Below, piece by piece: positions 12,841 to 20,388 of a stretch of DNA of 20,388 bases. The stretch covers positions 1 through 20,388 of the forward strand of contig JANTHH010000018.1 of NCBI GenBank assembly GCA_024762485.1. Reading direction: 5' to 3'. A program made the translations under genes and the position numbers. Within the stretch, counting starts at the first letter, position 1, and every line of letters begins with the position of its first letter. The notes beneath the pieces were generated by a model. The model ran no database searches and was not told the DNA's origin. It saw only the letters and a list, made by a program, of their open reading frames with translations. Source of the stretch: Chromatiales bacterium (GTDB lineage: Bacteria > Pseudomonadota > Gammaproteobacteria > Chromatiales > Chromatiaceae).

Positions 12841-15125
12841 GCAGACAGCGACCTGACAACTTCTCCCCGGCCCCGCAGCCGATCATCGCACCGATCTTCG
12901 CCAAGGCCGGTGACGACGGCCAGGAGGGGGAGTCGATCGATTTCCGCGCCTACTGGCGCATCGTCAAGCAGAATCTCTGGCAGATCCTGGCCTACGGTGT
13001 GCTGTTCGGGCTCATCGGTCTGTTGATCGGTTTCCGGGCCACCCCGATCTATCGTGCGGATGTGAAGTTGCTGGCCGAGCCGGTGGAGGCCAGGGTCAAC
13101 GGTTCCAACCAATGGGTCAGCACCGCGCTGGTGTGGCTGTTCTACGAGACCCAGAAAGAGATCATCCTCAGTCGCAACATCGCCCTCAAGGTGGTCGATG
13201 ATCTGGACCTGGTCGATTATTACGCGCATAAGGCGGCCGGCGAGGAAGAGGCGGCACCCACCCTGTTCTCGCTCGACTGGCGGCTCTGGCTGCCCGAGGC
13301 ATGGCGCGGAGAGCCGAAGCAGGAACCGGATCGGGAGCAACAAAGGCTGGCACTGGCGGATCGGGTTGTCGGCGGACTCAGCGTGGATATCGGCAAGGAC
13401 AGCCAGGTCATCACCATCAGCTACGACAGTCCCGATCCCGAACTGGCTGCCCGGGTGGCCAATGCGGTAGCGGCGAGCTACCGGGATTTCGGCCTCTCTT
13501 CGCGGATGAGCACGGCGCAGCAACAGACCCTGTTCCTCAATCAGCAGCTGGCAGAGTTGCGTGACAAGGTCACCCGGGCCGAACAGGCCCTGCAGGACTA
13601 CCAGCAGCGAGAGGGTCTGATCGACTCGGAGAGCCGGGGGAAGATGATCAGTGCCGAACTCGCGGGGCTTTCCCAGCAGCTGATCGCGGCCCAGGCGAAA
13701 CGCAGCGAGGCGGAGATACGTTACCGAGAGGTGCAGCGCCTGCGGAACTCGCCCGATGCCTATGATTCACTCGCTGCGGTGCTGAACAGCAGCCTGATCA
13801 GCAAGTTGCGGGAGAAGCAGTCCGAGTTGTACCGCAGGGTCTCCGAGCTGTCCGAACGCTATGGCGAGAAGCACCCGAAGATGATTGCGGCACGCAGCGA
13901 GCTGGCGGAGGCGACGCGGGTGCTGAAGAAAGCTGTCGACAAGGTTGTCGGCGGCCTGAAGCAGGAATACGAGGTGGCACGCAAGCAGGAGCAGAAGCTG
14001 CGCTCGCTCATCGCCAGGAGCAAGGACACGGTGCAGGCGCTGCGCGGCAAGGGATTCGAGCTGGCCAAGTATGAGCGAGAGGCGGAGAACGCACGCCAGG
14101 TCTACGAGGAATATCTGTCACGGCTCAACGAGCTCGATGTCACCGGGGACTACGATGTCTCCAATGTCCGGGTGATCGACCAGGCCGTGGTCCCCGGCGC
14201 ACCCTACAAACCGAACAAGATACGCATCCTCCTGGGTGCAACCTTCCTCGGATTGCTGGTGGGCGTCCTGGTGGCCTTCCTGCGTGACCGCCTGGATGCG
14301 AGCTTCCGCCTGCTGGAGCATGCTGAGGAACGACTGGGCCTGCCGGGCCTGGGTATCGTGCCGCTGGTGCGTGCCAAGGAGATCGATTCGCCACCGGAGC
14401 GGGTGGTCGAGCACGCCCCGCATTCACCCTTCGCCGAGTCGATCAATCACATCCGCACCGGCATCCTGTTTTCCAATATCGACAACCCGCCGAAGGTGGT
14501 GATGGTCACCTCTTCCGCCGCCGGTGAAGGAAAGACCACGCTGGCGACGAACCTGGCCGCCTCGTTCGCACAGATGGGCCGTACCCTGTTGGTGGAGGCG
14601 GACCTGCGCAGGCCGCGTCTCGCCGGCGTGTTCGATATCGACAGCGGCCTTGGCCTCACCGACCTCATCGTCACCCCCGACCAGGCGCAGGCCTGCCTCG
14701 CCAGGCCGCGGGACGGACTCGATCTCCACGTACTGCCGGCGGGCAGTTCCCTGCCCAATCCCCTCGAGTTCCTCTCGTCAGAGGCGTTTTCCCGGATGCT
14801 GGAGGTGATGGCCAAGCGCTTCGCCCACATCATCATCGATGCCCCGCCGGTATTGCCGGTCAGCGACAGTATCGTCATGTCGCGCCTGGCCGATGCGGTG
14901 ATCATGGCGGTGCGGGCGGACCATACCAATGACCGTACGGCCAGGGAGGCGGTGAAGCGTCTGCGCGCGGCGCATATCGCCCCGGTCGGGGTGGTGCTGA
15001 CCCAGGCGAACATCAAACGCATGGCCGATTTCGGCGGCAATCACTACGCGGATTATTCCTATTACGGTGGCGACCACGGCTACGGTCACCGGGAAGCCGA
15101 CGGCAGCAAGGCCGCATCGGCATGA
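12837..15125 (+). CDS. Wzc-type polysaccharide co-polymerase fused to tyrosine autokinase
   Basis: This 762-residue inner-membrane protein should set chain length and drive export of a polysaccharide, controlled by cycles of tyrosine autophosphorylation. The order is: cytoplasmic tail, TM1 (about 50-66), Wzz domain with a long periplasmic coiled-coil region (about 70-455), TM2 (about 461-482), then a BY-kinase domain. That domain has Walker A SSAAGEGKTT (559-568), Walker A' VEADLRRPRL and Walker B HIIIDAPPV (from about 664). The C-terminal tail has a tyrosine cluster (HYADYSYYGGDHGYGH), the usual site of autophosphorylation. Translation starts at TTG 12837, overlapping the preceding stop by 4 bases. 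The next gene overlaps its 3' end by 4 bases (ATGA). Confidence 0.92.
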   Translation: MSRQRPDNFSPAPQPIIAPIFAKAGDDGQEGESIDFRAYWRIVKQNLWQILAYGVLFGLIGLLIGFRATPIYRADVKLLAEPVEARVNGSNQWVSTALVWLFYETQKEIILSRNIALKVVDDLDLVDYYAHKAAGEEEAAPTLFSLDWRLWLPEAWRGEPKQEPDREQQRLALADRVVGGLSVDIGKDSQVITISYDSPDPELAARVANAVAASYRDFGLSSRMSTAQQQTLFLNQQLAELRDKVTRAEQALQDYQQREGLIDSESRGKMISAELAGLSQQLIAAQAKRSEAEIRYREVQRLRNSPDAYDSLAAVLNSSLISKLREKQSELYRRVSELSERYGEKHPKMIAARSELAEATRVLKKAVDKVVGGLKQEYEVARKQEQKLRSLIARSKDTVQALRGKGFELAKYEREAENARQVYEEYLSRLNELDVTGDYDVSNVRVIDQAVVPGAPYKPNKIRILLGATFLGLLVGVLVAFLRDRLDASFRLLEHAEERLGLPGLGIVPLVRAKEIDSPPERVVEHAPHSPFAESINHIRTGILFSNIDNPPKVVMVTSSAAGEGKTTLATNLAASFAQMGRTLLVEADLRRPRLAGVFDIDSGLGLTDLIVTPDQAQACLARPRDGLDLHVLPAGSSLPNPLEFLSSEAFSRMLEVMAKRFAHIIIDAPPVLPVSDSIVMSRLADAVIMAVRADHTNDRTAREAVKRLRAAHIAPVGVVLTQANIKRMADFGGNHYADYSYYGGDHGYGHREADGSKAASA

Positions 15126-15544
15126 GCGATCGGGCGGTGTTCCTTGAGGCCCTCACGCCAGAGGCGGCCGAATCGCTGGGTGCCGAGCGGGTGCCCCTGC
15201 AGCGGTTCCCGTTCCGGGTGGGCCGCGAATCGCGCATGATCGTCGGCGATCACGGCATGAAGGTGGTCGAGCGGCGCAAGGCGGGTGGCAGCCCCAACAA
15301 CGACCTCTATCTCGTCGATGCCGGCACCCGGCTGCAGGTATCGCGCAATCATTTCCAGATCGAACAGACTGCTGCAGGCTATCAGCTGCGGGATCGCGGC
15401 AGCGCCTGCGGGACCCTGGTGGGTCCGCAGCAGGTCGGTGGCAACGACAGGGGCGGTATCTGCCACCTCGCGCCGGGCGAGATCATCGTCGTCGGGACAT
15501 CGACCTCGCCCTTCGTATTCCGTTTCGTCTGCCTGGAAGGGTGA
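15122..15544 (+). CDS. FHA-domain protein coupled to the tyrosine autokinase
   Basis: The 140-residue cytoplasmic protein is essentially one forkhead-associated domain, a fold that binds phosphothreonine peptides. The conserved core is visible: G34-R35-E (FRVGRES), the S74-R-N-H77 motif in VSRNHFQIEQ, and LRDRGSACGTLVG, where the usual Asn of NGT is replaced by C96. Its ATG overlaps the stop of the kinase gene (ATGA, 15122-15125), so translation is coupled and the two proteins are probably needed together. No signal peptide or membrane segment is seen. The ligand is unknown; recognising a phosphorylated partner in polysaccharide export is inferred. The following 220 bases separate it from the phosphate genes. 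Confidence 0.85.
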   Translation: MSDRAVFLEALTPEAAESLGAERVPLQRFPFRVGRESRMIVGDHGMKVVERRKAGGSPNNDLYLVDAGTRLQVSRNHFQIEQTAAGYQLRDRGSACGTLVGPQQVGGNDRGGICHLAPGEIIVVGTSTSPFVFRFVCLEG

Positions 15545-15767
15545 TGCTGGTCCCGGATGAATGGGCTAACATCTTGAAAAACAGGTAAAAATAATTCGTC
15601 TCGGTTTTTTGGTCGGACTTTATCCACCGCTGTCACAATATCTAAATATTTCCTCCACACAATACCGCGGCGTCACAGAGGGATGTGCGCTGTGCCGGCA
15701 ACCGCCGCATGGGATCAAACAGGCTGTTACTTATCGGGCTTGGCCCAATTTTGTCTGGAGGCAAAAC
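15545..15767 (+). promoter_or_regulatory. pstS leader with a candidate Pho box
   Basis: This A/T-rich 223-base intergenic region precedes the phosphate operon. CTGTCAC at 15630-15636 matches six of seven bases of the PhoB half-site CTGTCAT. With 4-base spacing, the neighbouring heptamers TTTATCC (15619-15625) and TCTAAAT (15641-15647) match poorly. Several -10-like A/T hexamers lie at 15643-15652. A related CTGTTAC occurs at 15724-15730. PhoB control is expected for pst genes, but this site alone is weak evidence. No clear terminator for the FHA gene was found here. Confidence 0.35.
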
Positions 15768-16916
15768 GTGTTGAAGAAAAGTTTAGCTGTTGCGGCCATT
15801 GCGGCTGCTGCTATTTCCGGTGTCGCCCAGGCGGCGGCTGCCCGTGATTACATCAGTATTGTCGGCTCGTCCACCGTCTACCCGTTCGCCACCGTGGTGG
15901 CCGAGCGGTTCGGTCGTTCGACCCCCTTCAAGACGCCAAAGATCGAGTCGACCGGCTCCGGCGGCGGCCTGAAGCTGTTCTGCGCCGGTGTGGGCGTGCA
16001 GCATCCGGATATCACCAACGCCTCGCGTCGTATCAAGAAGTCCGAGCAGCAGCGTTGTGTCAAGCATGGCGTCAAGGAGATCGTCGAGGTCAAGGTCGGC
16101 TACGATGGCATCGTCGTTGCCAATTCCCGCAAGGCCCCGCGTTTCAACCTGACCCGCAAGGATCTCTACCTCGCGCTGGCCAAGCTGGTGCCCGGTCCCG
16201 ATGGCAAGCTGATCGACAACCCCTATACCAACTGGAAGCAGGTCAACCCCGCGCTGCCGGATATCAAGATCGAGGTGCTCGGTCCGCCTCCCACCTCCGG
16301 TACCCGCGATGCCTTCGATGAACTGGCACTCGGCGGTGGCGCCAAGAAGATCCCTGACCTGAAGAAGCTGCGTGGCCTGAAGGCCGACAAGGCCGGTGAA
16401 ATCAAGGCCCTGATGGCGAAGCTGGGCATCCCCATGAGCGTCTATGACTCCATTGCCAAGAAAAAGGGCAAGGCGCCCAAGGGTAAGGATATCTTCAAGG
16501 TCGTGGCCTACTCCATCCGCGAGGATGGCCCCTTCATCGAGGCCGGCGAGAACGACAACCTGATCGTGCAGAAGCTGGAGGCCACCCCGACGGCACTGGG
16601 CATTTTCGGCTTCAGCTTCCTCGACCAGAATGCCGACAAGGTGCAGGGCTCGACCATCGATGGCGTGGCCCCCGAGTTCGAGAGCATCGCCGACGGTTCC
16701 TATCCCGTCTCCCGCCCGCTGTTCTTCTACGTGAAGAAGGCCCACGTGGGCAAGGTGCCGGGTATTCCCGAGTACGTGGCCGAGTTCACCTCCGAGCGTG
16801 CCTGGGGTGACGAGGGCTACCTGACGGACAAGGGTCTGATTCCGATGCCGAAGGCCGAGCGCGCCAAGTATGCGGCGGATGCCCGTAACATGACGCCGAT
16901 GGAAATGTTCAAGTAA
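15768..16916 (+). CDS. pstS: Periplasmic phosphate-binding protein PstS
   Basis: PstS captures inorganic phosphate in the periplasm for the PstCAB importer. I start it at GTG 15768, because GGAGG at 15757-15761 is ideally spaced and the resulting N terminus is a proper signal peptide (MLKKSLAVAAIAAAAISGVAQAAAA). This gives 382 residues; a longer in-frame reading from 15609 would bury the signal. Phosphate-loop motifs are visible: GSSTVYPF (33-40), STGSGGG (61-67), DITNASRRIK and GPPPTSGTRDAF. Two cysteines, C72 (KLFCAGVGV) and C97, could form a disulfide. The protein is longer than E. coli PstS (about 346). It heads pstSCAB and is followed by a hairpin that probably lowers downstream expression. 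Confidence 0.95.
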   Translation: MLKKSLAVAAIAAAAISGVAQAAAARDYISIVGSSTVYPFATVVAERFGRSTPFKTPKIESTGSGGGLKLFCAGVGVQHPDITNASRRIKKSEQQRCVKHGVKEIVEVKVGYDGIVVANSRKAPRFNLTRKDLYLALAKLVPGPDGKLIDNPYTNWKQVNPALPDIKIEVLGPPPTSGTRDAFDELALGGGAKKIPDLKKLRGLKADKAGEIKALMAKLGIPMSVYDSIAKKKGKAPKGKDIFKVVAYSIREDGPFIEAGENDNLIVQKLEATPTALGIFGFSFLDQNADKVQGSTIDGVAPEFESIADGSYPVSRPLFFYVKKAHVGKVPGIPEYVAEFTSERAWGDEGYLTDKGLIPMPKAERAKYAADARNMTPMEMFK

Positions 16917-16943
16917 GCTGAACTGTCAGATCGTTTGAACTAG

Positions 16944-16972
16944 AATGGCGGCCGCTCCACACGGTCGCCATT
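16944..16972 (+). terminator. Hairpin between pstS and pstC (leaky terminator or mRNA-stabilising element)
   Basis: AATGGCGGCC (16944-16953) pairs with GGTCGCCATT (16963-16972), 10 pairs including one G-T, around a 9-base loop, followed by CATGTTTTC. In many pst operons the binding protein is made in excess over the membrane parts. A partial terminator here would give that result. Confidence 0.6.
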
Positions 16973-17011
16973 CATGTTTTCAGCTCCACCTTTTTCCAGG
17001 GCAAGATCGAC

Positions 17012-18403
17012 ATGCAGATATACGTGATCCTGTTGGTATTACTCGGCCTGACGGCAGTCGCATACCGCGCCGGCCGACAGCGCTCGGTGCAGGTGGCGGG
17101 GGGCGTCTCCAGATTCCGCGACATGCACTCGCTGCCGAGTTACTACGGCATGTACACGGCATTGTGGTGCGGTCTTCCCGCGCTGATCGTCATCGCCATC
17201 TGGATGGCGGTGCAGCCGACGATAATCGTTGACCTGCTGGTGCAGGACCTGCCACCCGAGATGCAGCAGCTGCCGCGTCCGGAGCTGGAACTGGTGATCA
17301 ACGACATCAAGAACATCGCCGCCGGGAACAACATGGTTTCCGGCGAGAACAGTGAGGCACTGAAAAGGGCGGCCGCCCACTACCAGAGCCTGCAGGAGAC
17401 CAGCCGCGCCGCCATGGGCGTGCTCGCATTGTCCCTCGCCATCTTCGGCGGGGCGCTGGCCTGGCGTCGTATCTCGCCGAAGATGCGGGCGAGAAACCGG
17501 GTCGAGGGCATTGTCCTTGGCATCCTGGCACTGAGTTCGACCATCGCCATCTTCACCACGGTCGGCATCGTGCTGTCGGTGTTTTTCGAGTCGATGCGCT
17601 TTTTCCAGTCGGTGCCTTTCTTCGATTTCGTCTTCGGCCTGGAGTGGAGTCCGCAGATCGCCATCCGTTCCGACCAGGTGGGATCATCGGGGGCCTTCGG
17701 CATGGTGCCGCTGTTCGCCGGCACCATGCTCATCTCCTTCATCGCCATGGTGGTGGCGGTGCCCATTGGTCTGATGTCTGCGATCTATCTGGCTGAGTAT
17801 GCCGGTCCCCGGGTGCGCGCCTGGGCAAAGCCGATGCTGGAGGTGCTCGCCGGCATTCCTACCGTTGTCTACGGTTTCTTCGCTGCCCTGACGGTCGCGC
17901 CCTTCGTTCGCGACCTGGGTGCCTCCCTGGGGCTCGAGGTCTCCTCCGAGAGCGCCTTGGCGGCGGGTCTGGTGATGGGGATCATGATCATCCCCTTTGT
18001 TTCTTCCCTGTCGGACGATGTCATCAACGCGGTGCCCCAGTCGCTGCGCGATGGCTCCTATGCACTCGGTGCCACGAAGTCCGAGACCGTGCGCAAGGTC
18101 ATCCTCCCGGCCGCGCTGCCCGGCATCGTCGGTGGCGTACTGCTGGCGGTAAGCCGCGCCATCGGCGAGACCATGATCGTGGTGATGGCCGCCGGCCTGT
18201 CGGCCAATCTCACCGCCAATCCGCTGGAGAGCGTGACCACGGTGACGGTGCAGATCGTCACCCTCTTGGTGGGCGACCAGGAATTCGACAGTCCGAAGAC
18301 GTTGGCCGCCTTCGCGCTGGGCCTGATGCTGTTCCTCACCACCCTGGTCCTCAACGTCATCGCGCTGCACGTGGTGCGCAAGTATCGAGAGCAATATGAC
18401 TAG
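17012..18403 (+). CDS. pstC: Phosphate ABC transporter permease PstC (long form)
   Basis: PstC is one of two inner-membrane subunits forming the phosphate channel. The C-terminal half (about 165-463) is a standard binding-protein-dependent permease domain with the cytoplasmic EAA loop (DGSYALGATKSETVRKVILPAALPG). The 463-residue total exceeds E. coli PstC (319). The extra N-terminal part holds two hydrophobic segments (about 3-19 and 48-67), a hydrophilic region (about 75-130) that is likely periplasmic, and a third segment (about 133-150). The ATG at 17012 has only a weak ribosome binding site (AGGGCAAG). The stop overlaps pstA by 8 bases. Long forms of this kind are known from other proteobacteria. 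The role of the insertion is unknown. Confidence 0.92.
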   Translation: MQIYVILLVLLGLTAVAYRAGRQRSVQVAGGVSRFRDMHSLPSYYGMYTALWCGLPALIVIAIWMAVQPTIIVDLLVQDLPPEMQQLPRPELELVINDIKNIAAGNNMVSGENSEALKRAAAHYQSLQETSRAAMGVLALSLAIFGGALAWRRISPKMRARNRVEGIVLGILALSSTIAIFTTVGIVLSVFFESMRFFQSVPFFDFVFGLEWSPQIAIRSDQVGSSGAFGMVPLFAGTMLISFIAMVVAVPIGLMSAIYLAEYAGPRVRAWAKPMLEVLAGIPTVVYGFFAALTVAPFVRDLGASLGLEVSSESALAAGLVMGIMIIPFVSSLSDDVINAVPQSLRDGSYALGATKSETVRKVILPAALPGIVGGVLLAVSRAIGETMIVVMAAGLSANLTANPLESVTTVTVQIVTLLVGDQEFDSPKTLAAFALGLMLFLTTLVLNVIALHVVRKYREQYD

Positions 18404-19688
18404 TCCTGCAGATCGCAAGCCCATCGACGTGGTCCGCGCCTCGCTGAAGAAGCGCTATGCGCGGGAACGGCGTTTCCGTTTCCTCGGGCAACTCGCCGTG
18501 TTTTCCGGCGTGGCCTTCGTCGGCATTCTCTTCATCACCATCATCCTCAATGGCTACACGGCGTTCGAGCAGACCGATATCCGCATGGATGTGTATTTTG
18601 ATGAGCAGATGATCGACCCACAGGGCACGCGCGATCCGCAGGTGCTGTTGCAGGGCGACTATGCGGGGCTGGTCAAGGCGGCGCTGCGCAAGGAGTTTCC
18701 CGAAGTCCGCGGCCGGCGCGACAAACGCAAGCTGTACCGGCTGATCAGCAGCGGTGCCAGTTCCCGCTTGCAGCAGATGGTGATGGACGACCCGGGGCTC
18801 ATCGGCACCACCCAGAGCCTCTGGCTGGTGGCAGACGATGACGTGGACATGCTGGTCAAGGGGCATATCGACCGCACGCTGCCGGAGTCCGAGCGCCGGC
18901 TCAACGACAAGGTGGTCGGCTGGATCGAGAAGCTCGAATCCGAGGGCCGGGTGGAGAAGCGCTTCAACACCACCTTCTTCACCGCGGGTGATTCCCGTGA
19001 GCCGGAGATGGCCGGTATCGCCGGTGCGGCGGCGGGCTCCTTCTACACTCTCCTGGTGACCCTGCTGTTGTCCTTCCCCATCGGGGTGGCCGCAGCGGTC
19101 TATCTCGAGGAGTTCGCGCCCACCAACCGCCTGACCGATCTCATCGAGGTGAATATCAACAACCTCGCGGCCGTGCCGTCCATCGTCTTCGGCCTGCTGG
19201 GGCTTGCGGTATTCATCAACTTCTTCGGCCTGCCGCGCTCGGCACCGCTGGTGGGCGGCCTGGTGCTGACACTGATGACCCTGCCCACCATCATCATCGC
19301 CAGCCGCGCGGCACTGAAATCGGTGCCGCCCTCCATCCGCGAGGCGGCGCTGGGCGTCGGCGCATCGAAGATGCAGATGGTGTTTCATCACGTCCTGCCG
19401 CTGGCCATGCCGGGCATGCTCACGGGCACCATCATCGGCATGGCCCAGGCGCTCGGTGAATCGGCGCCGCTGCTGATGATCGGCATGGTGGCGTTCATCG
19501 TCGACATCCCGGGCGGCCCCACCGACCCGTCCACCGTGTTGCCGGTACAGATCTACCTCTGGGCAGACAGCCCGGAGCGTGCCTTCGTGGAAAAGACCTC
19601 GGCCGCCATCATGGTGCTGCTGGCATTCCTGATGACCATGAATGCGCTGGCCGTAGTGCTGCGCAAAAAATTCGAACGCCGCTGGTAG
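18396..19688 (+). CDS. pstA: Phosphate ABC transporter permease PstA with N-terminal DUF3333-like domain
   Basis: PstA pairs with PstC to form the phosphate channel. Of its 430 residues, the C-terminal part (about 200-430) is the permease domain with the EAA loop EAALGVGASKMQMVFHHVLPLAMPG. The N-terminal part has one membrane segment (about 33-52) and a soluble, probably periplasmic stretch of about 150 residues (55-205) that fits the DUF3333 domain found in some PstA proteins. E. coli PstA has about 296 residues and lacks it. The ATG overlaps the pstC stop by 8 bases, so the two are translationally coupled. Both permeases thus carry extra periplasmic mass in this operon. Confidence 0.93.
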   Translation: MTSPADRKPIDVVRASLKKRYARERRFRFLGQLAVFSGVAFVGILFITIILNGYTAFEQTDIRMDVYFDEQMIDPQGTRDPQVLLQGDYAGLVKAALRKEFPEVRGRRDKRKLYRLISSGASSRLQQMVMDDPGLIGTTQSLWLVADDDVDMLVKGHIDRTLPESERRLNDKVVGWIEKLESEGRVEKRFNTTFFTAGDSREPEMAGIAGAAAGSFYTLLVTLLLSFPIGVAAAVYLEEFAPTNRLTDLIEVNINNLAAVPSIVFGLLGLAVFINFFGLPRSAPLVGGLVLTLMTLPTIIIASRAALKSVPPSIREAALGVGASKMQMVFHHVLPLAMPGMLTGTIIGMAQALGESAPLLMIGMVAFIVDIPGGPTDPSTVLPVQIYLWADSPERAFVEKTSAAIMVLLAFLMTMNALAVVLRKKFERRW

Positions 19689-19720
19689 CCGCCAGTGCAT
19701 ACTTATACGGGGTGACCGCA

Positions 19721-20388
19721 ATGACAAACGGTAATGAGAATGCCGCGGTGAATGTGGGATTCGGGAAGGAAACAGCGATGCAGTCGGTAGAGCAGAGCGG
19801 CGAAGCGACCGCTGGCGGAAGCAGCGAGACAGTCGGCGAGGTGCGTGTCGCCGATGCGCGGATGTCCTGCACGGGGGTCAATGTATTCTATGACCAGAAG
19901 CAGGCCATCTTCGATGTCAACATGGACATCGGCAAGCATGAGGTGGTGGCGATGATCGGCCCTTCGGGCTGCGGCAAGTCCACCTTCCTGCGCTGCCTCA
20001 ACCGCATGAACGACACCATCGAGAGTTGCCGGGTCGAGGGCAAAATCACGCTGGACGGTCAGGACATCTATGACAGGAACATGGATGTCGTCCCCCTGCG
20101 CGCCCAGGTGGGCATGGTGTTCCAGAAGCCCAATCCCTTCCCCAAGAGCATTTATGAAAATGTCGCCTACGGGCCGCGGATACATGGGCTGGCGATCCAT
20201 CGTACCGATGTCGAGGAAGTGGTCGAGACCAGTCTGCGCAAGGCGGGCCTGTGGGACGAGGTCAAGGATCGCCTGGATCAACCGGGCACCGGACTCTCGG
20301 GCGGCCAGCAGCAGCGGCTGTGCATCGCACGCACCATCGCCGTGGCACCGGAGGTTATCCTGATGGACGAGCCATGCTCGGCGCTCGA
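19721..20388 (+). CDS. pstB: Phosphate ABC transporter ATPase PstB (3' end beyond window)
   Basis: PstB hydrolyses ATP to drive phosphate uptake on the cytoplasmic face of PstCA. The open frame runs off the window end after 222 codons. Walker A GPSGCGKST (80-88), the Q-loop region VGMVFQKPNPFPKSIYENV, the signature LSGGQQQRL and Walker B VILMDEP are all present. With the ATG at 19721 (GGGGTGA ribosome binding site) there is a hydrophilic N-terminal extension of about 45 residues rich in Gly, Ser, Glu and Asn before the ATPase core. An in-frame ATG at 19778 also has a good ribosome binding site (GGAAGGA) and would shorten it by 19 residues. It follows pstA by 32 bases; phoU is expected next but lies outside the window. 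Confidence 0.95.
   Translation, partial: MTNGNENAAVNVGFGKETAMQSVEQSGEATAGGSSETVGEVRVADARMSCTGVNVFYDQKQAIFDVNMDIGKHEVVAMIGPSGCGKSTFLRCLNRMNDTIESCRVEGKITLDGQDIYDRNMDVVPLRAQVGMVFQKPNPFPKSIYENVAYGPRIHGLAIHRTDVEEVVETSLRKAGLWDEVKDRLDQPGTGLSGGQQQRLCIARTIAVAPEVILMDEPCSAL

Noticed and set aside
10503..15544. A PEP-CTERM/exosortase system, given the EPS-type genes
   Set aside because: No PEP motif followed by a membrane segment and basic tail is present in any protein here, and no exosortase gene is in the window.
15609..15767. A 53-residue N-terminal extension of PstS
   Set aside because: It would place the signal peptide in the interior of the protein. GTG 15768 has an ideal ribosome binding site and yields a normal export signal.
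18357..19727. A 456-codon minus-strand open frame opposite pstA
   Set aside because: Its translation is rich in His, Arg and Gln without any domain pattern, while pstA on the other strand is unambiguous.
1..20388. CRISPR arrays, insertion sequences, tRNA or rRNA genes
   Set aside because: No regularly spaced repeats, transposase motifs, terminal inverted repeats or tRNA/rRNA-like sequences were noticed on reading both strands. This was by eye, so a short RNA gene could be missed.

Overview
The window reads as chromosomal DNA of a high-GC gammaproteobacterium. The gene set points there: fabA, cpdA, an OxyR with the two enterobacterial-type redox cysteines at exactly positions 199 and 208, and a LapG/LapD pair, all with strong codon bias toward G/C. 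The genus cannot be fixed from the sequence. A periplasmic DsrE-like protein and the rubrerythrin/Fe-S/DUF3501 set would suit a sulfur-oxidising or microaerophilic lineage, but that is inference. Coding density is high, and no mobile element, tRNA, rRNA or CRISPR was seen.

Layout. (1) 1-1014: the likely 3' end of an unknown + strand gene, converging on cpdA (cAMP phosphodiesterase, minus strand). (2) 1015-4636: peroxide-response block. oxyR is followed by an intergenic region carrying a correctly spaced four-part OxyR site and promoter, then rubrerythrin, a terminator-like hairpin, a GlpC-like Fe-S protein and a DUF3501 protein. A 17-bp perfect hairpin closes the block. (3) 4637-7489, minus strand: proS, fabA and an exported DsrE-like protein, possibly one transcript. 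(4) 7666-10345: lapG and lapD, the periplasmic protease and inner-membrane c-di-GMP receptor that control release of a large surface adhesin; neither adhesin nor secretion system is in the window. (5) 10503-15544: a small exported cysteine-containing protein, an outer-membrane beta-barrel, a short Wza-like export protein, a Wzc-type polysaccharide co-polymerase/tyrosine autokinase and an FHA-domain protein. The last three overlap translationally. This is a polysaccharide export module with no glycosyltransferase in the window. (6) 15768-20388: pstS, pstC, pstA and pstB (cut by the window end), the high-affinity phosphate importer.

How the parts fit. Regions 4 and 5 together are surface-attachment functions (adhesin retention plus polysaccharide export). 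Region 6 connects to them only by analogy: in Pseudomonas fluorescens phosphate starvation lowers c-di-GMP and drives LapD/LapG-dependent adhesin release. The most distinctive regulatory signal is the OxyR site at 1965-2001. The least understood gene groups are the rubredoxin-less rubrerythrin/Fe-S/DUF3501 set and the Wza/Wzc/FHA cassette.
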